From contig JAGTJM010000066.1 of assembly GCA_020747015.1 (NCBI GenBank), positions 1 through 64,000 of the forward strand: a stretch of 64,000 nt of DNA, written 5' to 3'. A program made the position numbers and the translations under genes. The stretch comes from Pyrenochaeta sp. MPI-SDFR-AT-0127. Its lineage: Eukaryota; Ascomycota; Dothideomycetes; Pleosporales; Cucurbitariaceae. Under the pieces are notes generated by a model. The model did no database searches. It was not told the origin of the DNA and worked only from the letters and a program-made list of their open reading frames with translations. Shown here in pieces: positions 11,629-22,815 of this stretch (positions within the stretch are counted from its first letter, which is position 1; each line of letters starts with the position of its first letter).

Positions 11629-11988
11629 ATGCTGACCAGGCGCGTCCTAGCCAAGGACGGAGTCTGTCGAGCTGTTTCCTCTATCGAACCCGTCTCAACA
11701 ACAATAACCACTTCAGCGCCCAAGCCCAGAATCGACATGGTTCCTTGCCACTCCTGCGTCCAAAGGAATCGGCGCTGCAACATGGCCCAGCCCATCTGTG
11801 GGACGTGCGACCGACTTATTCGCAAGCTCTCCTGTGTCTATGTTCCCTCTAGAAGAACTGGGGAGTTGGGGCGATGCAATGAATGCAAATTTGCTAGAGT
11901 GAAGTGTGATTATCAAAAGCCATTCTGTGGCAGGTGCGAGAAGATGGCGAAGATAGTCGAGATGAGTGGATGCGAATATGGTACTTGA
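11629..11988 (+). CDS. Small protein with two tandem Zn(II)2Cys6-like clusters
   Basis: 119 residues from the ATG at 11629, or 83 from the internal ATG at 11737 (MVPCHSC). It contains little more than two cysteine clusters. The first, starting CHSCVQRNRRC, has spacing C-x2-C-x6-C-x6-C-x2-C-x8-C, which fits the fungal binuclear zinc cluster rule exactly. The second, starting CNECKFARVKCDYQKPFCGRC, has C-x2-C-x6-C-x6-C-x2-C-x11-C, with a stretched last spacing. There is no dimerisation or fungal transcription-factor domain. It is squeezed between the TAF12 stop (36 bp upstream) and the convergent URA4. A 3' intron from the GGTACT at about 11980 to an acceptor at about 12063 could add a short alternative C-terminus. 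DNA binding is inferred, not shown. Confidence 0.6.
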   Translation: MLTRRVLAKDGVCRAVSSIEPVSTTITTSAPKPRIDMVPCHSCVQRNRRCNMAQPICGTCDRLIRKLSCVYVPSRRTGELGRCNECKFARVKCDYQKPFCGRCEKMAKIVEMSGCEYGT

Positions 11989-12143
11989 CGTTTGCCTATT
12001 ACAAGCGCGGAGAACACTGGTTGTGTCTGCGTATGCAACTACATTCTTACAATCCATTACTTAGGAGTTGCGAGAAAGCATGTACTCATATAATCAGTAA
12101 AGATGTATTTTTCTTCCGAGTCGCGCTTTCCAATCTTCCTGCT

Positions 12144-13433
12144 TTATTTCAGTTGCACACTCCAGGTCTGCTCCCCCCTTCTAAACGGCACAACCTCTAC
12201 ACTGAGACCAGCTTTCTTTAATACGTCGTCGATCTTCTCCTGTCTCTTCTTCAACACGACCTTCTCCTTCCTCCCATCCTCGACTTGATAAAAATTCCTT
12301 CCCCATACCCCAAAGAACCCTTCCAGCACCTCCTGGCTCACATCCTCATCAGCAACAACTCCCCGCTCAATACCCTTCTCCAACGCATCCAACACATAGC
12401 CCAAAGCATACGGCTGTGTAAACACACCCGCAGCTACCTTATCCTCCCCGCGCTTCTTGACGAGAGGATGCGGCGCAGAATCGGTGCCTAGGAAGAACCG
12501 ACCTCTGCTGGAGACAAGTGCTTTGAGAAGTGCGTCACGATCCTCAGGAGTCTTTGCAACAGGCTTGCAGAAACAGAATGGATCACCGGCCCAGTCGTCA
12601 ATAATGAGGGAGAGATGATGCGCAGTAATTGTGCCCGCGACGGTGGGGCCGCATGCGCGCACTGCCTCAAGGGCAGCAGCGGTGCTGCAATGCTCGAGGA
12701 TAATTCGTAGCTTGGGGAACCGGGCATGCAGGGACTTGAACGTGGGCAGGAAAGCGGGCTCTGCGTTGAGAATGGTGATGGCATGCGCGTCCTTTGTGGT
12801 TGAAGTGTGGGCGTGGGATGGCGTGGAAGGGACTTCGCCGTGGAGATTGAGAATCATGTTTTGCTTTTCCATTTCTGCGAAGACGGGGTAGAAAGTTTCG
12901 TAGTCCAGTACACCAGAGGATGAGTTCTGCAGTTCTTAACAAAGGTGGGAGAGGGATAGGTGATTGTGGTTGTGGCTTACTGTTGTGACTCCAGCTGGGT
13001 AGGACTTGACGCCTGTGATGCCTGCCTGTTTTGCTTCACGGATGACTTCGGGAGTAATGGATTCGTGCAGATAGAGAGACATGAGGTAGTCTACATTTGG
13101 CTCGATAGCACGTAGTCTGTCGCGGTACTCGAGGCATTGTTGCACCGTGGTAATGGGCGGAACGAGGTTTGGCTATAATGTAAGTCAGTGCACACAATTG
13201 GGAGACAACAGAAAGTAAGTACGCCAGGAAGAGAAAACCGATATTGATTGGCTTTACATGAAACAGATTTAATACAGTGCATATCAGAGCTAGCTTACCA
13301 TAACATATACTTGGTTCACACCACCCTTGCGAATCGTCGGCGTGACAAGCTGAGACATCTCGCCATCGCGCAGATGCACGTGAGCGTCAAACGCCGCAGG
13401 CAATTCAATCTCGTTCAGTTCTGTGAAGCCCAT
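12144..13433 (-). CDS. URA4: Dihydroorotase (pyrimidine biosynthesis)
   Basis: Cyclises carbamoyl aspartate to dihydroorotate, the third step of de novo UMP synthesis. Exons in coding order 13299..13433, 12981..13172 and 12144..12926, 369 residues, matching the PyrC/Ura4 class. The metal-binding HxH is at residues 18-20 (FDAHVHLRDGEM). GITGVKSYPAGVTT contains the lysine expected to be carbamylated. NLHGEVP and ILEHCSTA supply further metal/substrate histidines, and FLGTDSAPH carries the catalytic aspartate. The first intron (126 nt) is long for this window. All splice sites are GT-AG and the frame continues across them. Confidence 0.95.
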
Positions 13434-13688
13434 ATTGAATCTGGTATTGCAGTTGTCAAAAACGACGCTCCGCTGCGGAAAGTTGAATTTTGAAGTTGCA
13501 GATGCGGCCGCGATCGGGCAGCTGCCACTAGTCCAGAAAGAGCATATGTCACATTGAAGGAAGTTTGACCATGTCTATATTCATTCATATTCTGTTACTT
13601 GGGTGTATGTAACTGCGTTGAAATCTTGAGTACCTGATTTTCAAATCATACTAAATATCTAAATTATGCCCATCGCACAAATGCGAAA

Positions 13689-16600
13689 TCAACGATACTC
13701 ATAGTCGGCACTACTTTCCTTGGGAAGACGTTTCCGCTCAGGGTTTTTGCTCCAATTCGTCGGAACAAATTCTACTGATAGCCCAGAGTGGCGTGTGCGA
13801 CGGATAATCTTGGTGGTCATCGTATTGCTATGAAATCTCTTCGCCTTAGTACCACTCTCTAGGTCTTCGACAGGTTCCTGAGAGTGTCCCGATTCAATCT
13901 TGGTCTTCGCTCGCTTCCTGGGGTCCGACCGTTGGATATCATCGTTCATCTGCGTCACATGGACCTGGTTTATGCATTGCTCTCTGCTTCGCTTGTTCTG
14001 CGTTGGAAGCGATGCTATTGGTGATAAGGAGAGATTGCTGATATCTCCTGCCACTGTGCTGGATAGGCGAGAGAAGGCGTCTTCTGCGGATTGAAGAACG
14101 TTGAATGGTAGAGCAGAAGTAAGAGAAGAAGTAGAGGCATCAAATGTTCCATCCAGTCCTGAAATGCTGTGGGTCACTTGGAGTTGTGGACGGTGGGAGG
14201 TTGTTAGATCAGTCACTGGTGCTCGTGGCACAGCAATGATCACAGAAGGATTTGATCGTCTGATGATCTGGTTCTTCTGTAGTGATGCGTTCATATCATC
14301 AATTGTTCTAGTAGTATCGCTCTTCCGGTCTTTGCTGTCTGCGTTGTTCGAGAAGTCAAGCAATCCCTTTGGTATATGAATAGGCTGACTTAGCTCGTAC
14401 ATGACCGGTGGATTCTTTTCGATTGCTTGACGCACCGCTAATCCAAGCGGAAACGAGACATGTCTGTCTACGCCGTTGCCAATTATTTCGTACTGCTGCG
14501 AAAGAGTGCCAATGATTGGTTCATCATCGAGATACCCTTGTGCACGTCGGGCTTCCTGAAGACTGATCGATCTATGCTGGGACCAGTGAATGCAAGCACC
14601 ATTGCGAGAGTCTTGGATACTAATATCCGTGGTGATGGTAGGGATGAGTCCCGATTCCTTGACGCGTCTGTACGCTTTCCCTGTCTCTTTCTTGTTCTTC
14701 TGCAATAGTGGCGGTATGAGGCCTAACTGGAAGGCTTCTTTGTACCCACACCCCGGTGGGTGTCTGGGTATGCACTTAAGAAGCGCACGCTCTTTACTAT
14801 TATGTGGACGAGACAAGCGGTGATCAGGGTACGGAATGCAAGACTGAACATTGCCATTGCCGATGTTCGGCAAGTCTGATGTGACCTGTCCAGCAGACAC
14901 GTATGGAAATGGAGTAGGATAGTATTCTCGCTCACCGAAACGTTGCCCATTTGGAAGCCTTCCGAGACTTCTTCCAGAAGTCTCTTCGTATGGCTTACAG
15001 TGGGTATGTTCCGGTTTCATGATTGGGGTGAGGCCAGGAGCGGCGATGGTAAGAAAGACTCGAGAACGCTGCTGAGCGCTACCGTGGTTCCAAGCATCCA
15101 TGATGTACTGGTTTACCTGGTATCCCATAGACACAAGACATGCCACGAGTTGGGATAGAACGTTTTGGTCTTCGAATCCTTTTCGGGCAGAGGCCATGTT
15201 GACTACATTTTCAAGAATACCATATTGAGGGCGAAAGAGATCTACGAAAGAGCAGAAAGTGCTAATATGCGATGCGTTTCGTAGAGAAGCCGCACTCAGA
15301 AAGTCTTGTTGTAAGGTAGAAAACCCTGTGAGATGTTAAATAACACCCAAATATCACGAGACAATGTAGATATCATGAATATGCCGCAGTGCACATACCT
15401 GGACATGGAGAGCCAGCAGCGATGAACTCTACCTCGCCGATACGCGCTATCAAATGAGAGTGCTCGCCAGCCAGAGCTCTTTTCAAAAAACCATCGACGG
15501 AGCCACAGTATAGTCGCATCTTGGACGGTTTTCGAGCGTTCGCACGTTGTGTGTGAATGGCTGTAGCACTAATGTCGACAGCAGTATGGAATTCCACAGC
15601 GCCGCCCTCCTCGAGTCCTCTGTCAAGCGAACCCCCGCCGCTAAAGATACTCAGACCTTTTAGTTTTCGACTAGCTGCTGCTAAAAGGCGACTCTCAGAG
15701 AAGCAGTTTGGCGACCCTTCCAGGAACTCAAGGCGTTGCACACCTTTTGAAGTCGTGAGGGCCATTGAGATATACCAGAAATCACCTGTCCCTTTGCGAT
15801 TGTAAGGGAAGGGAATTTGACCTTGCAAAATATTCTCCTTGTGTACAAAATTCACAAAGCATCGACGTTGGATACGAGAAGTAGAGATTACTTCATAATC
15901 ATCAGTCAGAATAAGCTCATTCGGTGCGATGTATGTTCGGCGAGCTTTTGTTCCTAGTTCAATACAATCGCGTCCAAGTCGCAGTAGCCTTCGAACTGTG
16001 ACTGTATTGGTGACTTTATCTATGCGTTGAATAATCACTGGCTCTAGAATTTTGTGCCCTTCATGAGTTGTTGTCATGTATACTGTGTCGCCAAAGTGGT
16101 AGCCATCAATGGGTACTGGCTTCTCCTTTCTGCACAAGCAAGTCTTGTGCTCCTCCTGAAAGCTCACGAATGCGCTCTCTTGAGTCACATACGTTTGTCG
16201 AAAAAGAATCCATTCGCTGTATCAATTTTCGAAGGCAGCCAGTCGAGGGTATACTTCCCTTTGACATCTGTGGAGAGGAGCTCTCCTTCTTCACAATTGC
16301 AGTTGTCGGAGAAGAATAGCTCATTCTCGTGAGCATATTTAGCTTTAAACATGTTGGTCTCACGAGGATGATAAAGGTATAGGACAAAGAGTCGCTGTGT
16401 CCCGTTTTTCAGAAGCTCGATCTCTTGAACGTACGCGAGCCATTCATCTTCTGGATCCCTCCACAATTGCTGGTCTACTTCATCTGGCTCAAACGAAATA
16501 ATATCACCGACTTTAACGGGCGTCATTCCGTACGGCTCACAAGCGGGACGTATTCTAGGGCTTTGTATGTGACTAGTTGCTCGGCAGACCTGTGGGAATC

Positions 16601-17941
16601 CCAGTTTCAGCTTTCGGCGTTGTTGCGCCGCTACCACAATTTGCGAAGGTTGCGTCTCTCGTAAGTGGTTGCCGAAATACATATCCTTGAAGCATTTGTA
16701 GACGTCGGGAGTGGCCAGTGTATATTCAACGACTTGGGCTTGCTCCTCGATGCAGCTTAAGCCTCCAGCCATGCATTCTTTCCACAAGGGATGGGCGAGT
16801 AGATTCTTCGAAGTGGGAAGATTGAATGCCTGGTGGAAAAGGTATTCAATGTACGCATTGACACCAATACGAAAGTCGACTTGATATCTGAAAGCATAAT
16901 GCCATTGTCGGAACTGTTCACTGTCGGCCCAGGAGAATCGTGAGACAAGCCAAAAATGAAAGTCTTTGCGAAAGCTTTCCAGTCCGACCGACCGAGCGGG
17001 TTGGTCATCCATGTAGTCGATGACATGCTTGGCTAGCTGAGCTACCCAAAGGAACGGTTCGTGGAACCTCCTGTATTCGTGAGTGGGTCGGTTTAGCCTG
17101 TACCAAATATCGTATGACGAGTTTTTGCTTGCCAACTCGGATTGTACGTAGGCAACAACGCCAGGATCTTCGTTGTCACCGTAGCCTTCGATCGAAGAAT
17201 CATGTATAGCAACTGTCTGCATGTAATGCTTGATGTCTCCGACACAGGCGAAGCCGTCAAAACAGAGCTTTTTTATCATGGGAACTTCGAGATGGTGCAG
17301 ACTAATAAGCTCATATCTCCTCCCTTCATGGCCGGTGAGTGGCGATCGGTAGATTTCGAAGTCGTATAGATCCACGATCAGGATCTGCCTATTCGACGTG
17401 TATCCATCGTAGATAGGAAGCTTTTTAGAACAGCCCTTCCATTCAGTCTACACATGCATTAGTAGTAGGCAGCGTACAGATTCCGTGATTCTTACTTTGA
17501 AACTTTGCAGAGCTTCTAATTCAGGCGTGACAGGTATTGGAGGGGACCAGTTTGCAATATTGGATCGTGCAAAGTCATTACGAGACCCAGTGGGTTGGAT
17601 TATACTGTCGGTTGCCACTGCAGCTTTCTCCAGTCTGCCCATTGCTAGCTTTGGCTCCATCATGACATTGGGATCAACAGGAAGTGGCATTTCCCTTTCA
17701 TAAATGCAATGCTCAATGCGAAAATCCAAAATTCCAGAAGCCGGGTCAAGCCGTCTATAGGAGGACGATTTTGCCTGAGGCTCACTGCTCAGGTCTAGTG
17801 ATAGTAGTTGTTGGCAGAATCGGTGATCTAAACGAAAGGACTAGTTGCTGTAGATTTGCTTAACATGTCACGTTCAGGCAGCTATTGTATCCGGGTGTGA
17901 GGAAGATACGGAAGTGAATATGAGTAGTCCTTCTCTGGCAT
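13689..17941 (-). CDS. dim-2: DNA (cytosine-5) methyltransferase, DIM-2 class, with an apparent frame break
   Basis: Candidate maintenance/de novo DNA methyltransferase acting in heterochromatin. Coding order: 17496..17827, then 17447 down to the frame break near 16200, then to 15399, then 13689..15325; introns 17448..17495 and 15326..15398 are clear. The N-terminal part and BAH-like region (FSDNCNCEEG) are followed by the catalytic motifs: I (LSIFSGGGSLDRGLEEGG), IV (AAGSPCPG, split by an intron), VI (ENVVNMAS), VIII (QQRSRVF) and X (IGNGVDRHVSFPLG). A roughly 260-residue disordered tail follows. Between 16185 and 16224 the frame shifts at a run of five T (16201-16205, A on the + strand). 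Either one T is missing or a 77-nt intron (16116..16192) is used. The first exon is unresolved; the nearest candidate ATG is at 17941. Confidence 0.85.
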
Positions 17942-18606
17942 TGGCAGCGAGGTTTGACAAACCGTGCAACGGACCGCGACACGTAGCGCACCAAACAGGT
18001 GTGAAGTTTGAACGAAAGTCACCAGAAAAGCCGGCGCTTCTCAGCACCACTTTTGTCACCGATTATCAAGACTAGAAGGTCCATTTGGCTGACAATGGCA
18101 GAGACGCTGTATTTGGGAAGTGGCTCGTCCAGTCAAGCAAGAATATGAAACGTGGAGCAAGTGGATTGCATGACGGCAAGAGGTGTGACACCTTGCCACC
18201 CATCCGCCCTTACTCTGTAGGGAAAATAAGCACTACTCTCTACAAACACTTAAATTGTTGCACGGACCTTCAACAGTGAATTTAGATGATGCACCGATCA
18301 AGAAACACAAGATGCAAGGAAAAGATGAGAGACATGGAGGGAGAAATAGGAGATGTGGAGGGTAGAGAAGAGACGTGGAGGGGCAAAAGAGTCGAACCTG
18401 GCACGAGCTGGTGGCAGCATAGGAAAGACCAGCATTGATCAAACCATTTATACAGTAACATGTCATGCTTATTCTATATAACAATTAACTTTGTGACCAG
18501 AGATATCATGCAGAGGCATGAAGCGCTCGACCAAGAGCATGACCTCGCCTCCAATACCGTTCCATGAACGCCTTCAACACCCGAGATACTTAAAGACTCG
18601 AAAGGT
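17942..18606. other. Intergenic, dim-2 upstream / DUF3431 downstream
   Basis: No convincing gene. It contains a purine-rich tract (about 18300-18395) with a three-copy degenerate 13-mer, listed separately. A TTCGAA-like T-loop resemblance near 18392 does not fold as a tRNA. Confidence 0.4.
18329..18382 (+). repeat. Three spaced copies of GAGAYRTGGAGGG
   Basis: GAGACATGGAGGG (18329), GAGATGTGGAGGG (18350) and GAGACGTGGAGGG (18370): 13-mers about 20-21 bp apart, differing only at the two central positions, within a purine-rich strand. About two helical turns per repeat suggests either a decayed tandem repeat or a phased protein-binding array upstream of dim-2. Confidence 0.75.
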
Positions 18607-19883
18607 TTAATCGCCGTGCGGTGCATAGTCCCAGATATGACTTGAATCGTAGCTCTCTGTTTCCTCCTTCCTTGCCTTTGGGTCTTCGCCCCGCTTCTTG
18701 GCCTCGTCCCGTAGCTTATCCATCTCCTGATCCATGAACCCGATTTTAAGCCTCAGCTGATCTCTAGCCTCAAGCTCAGTGGCATTGAAGCCCGGGTCTT
18801 TGCCCTCCTTCTTTGCATCCTCCTCGCGCCTATTGTATACTTCCAGCTTTTGGAATTGTGCGTTCCGTTCATCTTGCTTGGTGAAGTAGTCTTCGAATGC
18901 CTGGCGCGAACCAAAGCATATTCCGTAGCCGTCGCAGTAGCAGGTGTTCATGGCGGGGCAGTGCACTTCGTGGCCGGTGAAAATGTAGTGCCAGATGTAT
19001 TCAAATATGCGGCCAGAGAACTGGTCGTCCATGCCCGTGGTGAGCAACCATTTGCGGTAGTGGATGAAACGCTCAATGGGCACCTCTTGTATCCGCTGTC
19101 GCGACACAGCGAACTGCGCACAGCAAATTCCCGATATGGAAGGTGGGATCGATGCGCCAGGGTGTATCTCCTCCCAGATATTGCGCCGCCAGTATATTTC
19201 CTCGGGCTTGTGGTAAAAATCAAAGTCGCCACCAGGGCGGTCCATGTGTATCCAGTCTGGGCAGCCTGGGTCGTGGTGACAGCGGACATTCATGTAGCCC
19301 AAGCGTGCAACACGTTCGTGGTTCAGGCGTTGGATCATTTGCGCGGCGTCGAGGCCCAGGAGCATGTTGTTGTGCCATGCGTGACGATGGGCGTGCATGA
19401 AAATCGTGGTATCGGGCAGATCATCATAGTGATCAATGATGTAGGACAGGTATACCTGTCGTCTCAGTCAGCTTGGGGCGTGTCTTTAAACCACGCAGAC
19501 TCGCGTACCATTGCCTCCCGTCCCTTGTTCTTAGGAATCTTGTTCTCTGCGTCGGGCTTGTCCACTTCGTATATGACCAGTGGGGCATCTGGAATCTCTG
19601 TCGCCATCCATGTTATGTCCTCCTTTTCCGTCTTCGGGACAACAATCTTAAACGTGTAGTTGCTGCCCGGCGGTTTAGCCTGGCCGTCTGTAAAGCGCAG
19701 TGGTATCCCAAAGTCGAGCGGGTCGCCTCGGAGGGACGCAGGCGGCGTATGCGATGGGACTGCTCCTGACTTCCATGATGGCAAGGAGCCTGTGCTTGGG
19801 ACAATGTGGAGATACCACCATACGAGGCAGAGCGCAAGGAAGACAAAGATGAAGGGAACGAGCCTCGGGGGCCCGCTGAGCAT
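18607..19883 (-). CDS. DUF3431 family protein with N-terminal membrane anchor
   Basis: Exons 19509..19883 and 18607..19455, 407 residues. An N-terminal hydrophobic segment (LVPFIFVFLALCLVWWYL, about residues 8-25) looks like a signal anchor, followed by a Pro/Ser-rich stem and a globular domain. The splice join gives NKGREAMVYLSYIIDHYDDL, followed by TIFMHAHRHAWHNN and GICCAQFAVSRQRI...FIHYRKWLL, which are hallmarks of the fungal DUF3431 family. The His-rich HAHRHAWHNN segment and a conserved Cys pair suggest a secretory-pathway enzyme, perhaps glycosylation-related, but no reaction is established. The last 90 residues are charged and coiled-coil-like. Confidence 0.85.
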
Positions 19884-20238
19884 CTTGATGTGGAGACCGG
19901 ATTGCGGTGGATGGTGTTAAGGTTTCTCACCGCATCGATTGCGCTGCGAAAAGGACCTGAGTCAAAGGTGTAAGGTTCATTGCTCGGGGGCCAGTGGAGG
20001 ATTTGCGTCAGCCTCCTTTGAGTGGCCCGGCGGAAATCTTGATGGTTGCGCATCAACCTGCAAGGATGCTCGTTTCAGATTGCCCTAAAACAACCTTAAA
20101 AATAAAGGCCCTTGCCACCATTGTTGCTTCAGTGCCCTGACAGCTTGGCAAGGCATGTTCACCAATATTCTGTGCTTTGATTCTTCGAGTTTGGTTCTAG
20201 TCATGATAAAAGGAACAACATGTCACAGACAACCACCT
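19884..20238. other. Intergenic, DUF3431 upstream / MFS downstream
   Basis: 355 bp, same-strand neighbours. No ORF of note. Presumably the promoter of the DUF3431 gene plus the 3' end of the MFS gene. Confidence 0.4.
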
Positions 20239-21950
20239 CTACTCCCGCTTCATGCCAACCCGTCCAATGCTCCTCAGGCCCCAAACAAACAACAACCCTG
20301 TAGCACAGCTCAGCGCAAACAGGTACCAGAATGCAGCCCGAAAGCCTTCCATGAGCGCCTCGGGACTCTCTTTCTCGTGATGTCTCGAATGCGCGGTAAC
20401 ACTCGCCGCGATAACAGCACTCGTCGCTAGCCCTACACTCTTACCGATCTGAGCAATGGTGTTGAATACTCCACCAGCGAGGCCTTGCATCCGTGCCGGA
20501 AAGACAGAGGTAATGACAAGATTTGACACCGTGAATAGAGCATCTGCACCGATTGGATTCAGGAACACAGCTGGAAAAGCGCAGGCCCAATACGTCCATT
20601 CTGGCCGAATGACGCACATGAGCAATGCACCAATGCTGGTAAAGGTGACGCCGACAGTCACGGCATAGTCTGCACGTACTTTGTGAGCAATTAGACCCAT
20701 GACCACATTGGCAAGGGCGCCAGCAATTGGAGCGGGCAGGAAGCGAATCGACGTCTGAATCGCAGATATCTCTTGAATATCTTGAAAGAACAGAGTGAGG
20801 TATGACTCGATGGCGTTGAATACACCCCAAGTAATGAAGACGCCGATGCAGATAACCGAGAAGATGCGATTTCGCCAGAGGGAATTGGGAATGATAGCTG
20901 GCCGGCCGAGCTTTTCTTGTCGCCCAACCCACAGAATAAATGCTGGGACGAGAGCAACGGCGGTGACAAGTAGGCCAAGGGTCAATGGCTCGCGTATCTT
21001 CGCTGTTTCTTCCGAGATAAGACTGAAGACATGTTAGCAGTTGTGTCGAATCGAAAGTCGGAAGAGTAGGACTCACGCAAAGCAATAGGACAGAAGAGCC
21101 AAAGAAGCGCTTCCCATGGTAATGCCCACCCAATCTATCTCGCTCTTAAGGCGAGACCAAACCTGTGGCTGCCTGTTATCAACTTTCGGGAGCCCAAACA
21201 CAGCAATGATGAACACGATTGTGTTGACAATGGCGCTGATATGAAATCCCCATCGCCATCCTATGGTGTCAGTGAACACACCACCGAGAACAAGTCCAAA
21301 CGAGAAGCCAATGGGTTGGCCACCACCCATTGAAGCGAATGCGATGTTCCTACTCTTGCCTTCTGGAAACGTGCTTGTGATGATGCTAACGGCGGAGGGT
21401 AGGCAGAACGATATGGCAATACCAGCAAACGCGCGGAAGACAATGATTTGCGTGCCATTCTGGGCCAGACCGCAAGCAAGTGTGAAGCCGCTCTGGAGGA
21501 TACAACCAGTTAGGTACATAGGTCTGGATCCCACGACATCAGAAACAGAGCCAAGGAGCAGGAGAGTGCAACCGCAAGTTAAGGCATAGATCGAGATGGG
21601 CCTGAAATCGTTAGCCTTGTGAATGACTTCTAAAGATTTGCCAATTACCATAGCAGCACACTAGGTGCCAAATGCAAATCCCGTGCCATTGTCGGCAGAG
21701 CCACCGCTGTGACGCCTGATAACATGCTACTTATCATGGTCACGCAAACCACCGTGACTAGCACAATGGCTGTTGTACCCTTCCCAGGGGCTTCCAACTG
21801 CTCCCCAGAAAAGCCACTAATCGCTCGTACATCGTCAGTCGAGGTCGGTCTGCCATCCTTGAAATGGATACTCGGCGGTTGAGTGATGGTCGATGGAGTC
21901 GATGTACCTGGGTAACCCACAAGTTCAATGGACGCTGAGGTGCGCGACAT
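20239..21950 (-). CDS. MFS transporter, probable 14-TM DHA2 drug:H+ antiporter type
   Basis: Exons 21649..21950, 21077..21601 and 20239..21022, 536 residues. A cytosolic N-terminus of about 55 residues precedes the first membrane helix (TTAIVLVTVVCVTMISSML). The motif A-like loop is LLGSVSDVVGSRPMYLTG, and the antiporter motif C-like segment is GFSFGLVLGGVFTDTIGWR. Around 14 hydrophobic segments point to the DHA2 family, which exports toxic compounds or metabolites. No biosynthetic genes flank it, so it is not obviously part of a metabolite cluster and its substrate is unknown. Start chosen at 21950 as the first ATG; the open frame before it has only TTG. Confidence 0.88.
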
Positions 21951-22815
21951 TTTGAGCAAAGGATAGGCTGGGGCAATTGCAATGATTGATCAAAGGAAGA
22001 TTTAAGCCGCAGAGTAAGCTTCTGAAGTGTGCTTTTCTTTTCCGTTAACGGCCAGATGAGTTGATTCGTGATCGCGCGGAAAGGAACAGTCTTTCCCAGA
22101 GAAGGTAAGGAGATGCGGCAAAGATATAACATGCGCTGACTACGAATATATGGCCATTGAGTATGACGCTACAAGTCTGATGCCCTCACGCCCTATAGGA
22201 CCCTGATTTTGGCTAGGAGCCCCAATCACCCAAAGAACTGCTCTGCAGGTGTGTGAGAGGCATCTCTTTGTATTTATTGGCTAATATCAACAGTGCTGCT
22301 ATGACTTGTGGCATTTCTCCCTCCAAATCTTCGTCTCCAAACATAACAGCCTTTGCAAAGCTGTCATGCGATGAGGCGCCACAAACGTGGGGGGTGAGTG
22401 TTCTTCCGGAAGCCTTTCCGTCGCGTTAGCAGTCAAGCGGCGGGCTGGGGTTCCACGAGAAAGGCCGCAACGTTTGTGGTACGAAAAGCCCTCCGTACAC
22501 TCTGCAGGGGTTGTACCTGACCTTTGGGGACTGTCCACGAGAAACATAGGAAAAGACTCTGTTTTGTAGCTGTAAAGGTATCTCGTCTTCAGGCAATCCT
22601 TGTAGTAGTCGCGCTTGATGCGCTGATGTTCCTTGCGATCAAGCGTTGGATTTCTTTCAACTTTCCGAAACGGGCACTTTACCACAGGACTAATGCTATA
22701 CGTTGCAACTTCTTGACGCCAGAGCTGACTTTGTAACATCCTCACGACTCCTTTCTGGTAAAGCTTCTAGAGGCTTGACAAAGTATTGTAGAAGCTCCAG
22801 ACAGCATCTGGCACG
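21951..22815. other. Divergent intergenic region, MFS / UGGT
   Basis: 865 bp between divergent genes, so both promoters should lie here. Small ORFs on both strands look random. I could not identify a clean unfolded-protein-response element for UGGT. Confidence 0.4.

Noticed and set aside
18388..18405. Reverse-strand GGTTCGACTC resembling a tRNA T-loop
   Set aside because: The flanking bases do not pair as a T-stem and no anticodon or acceptor arms could be found.
20239..21950. MFS transporter as marker of a secondary-metabolite cluster
   Set aside because: No polyketide synthase, NRPS, terpene cyclase, P450 or pathway regulator nearby; neighbours are housekeeping genes.
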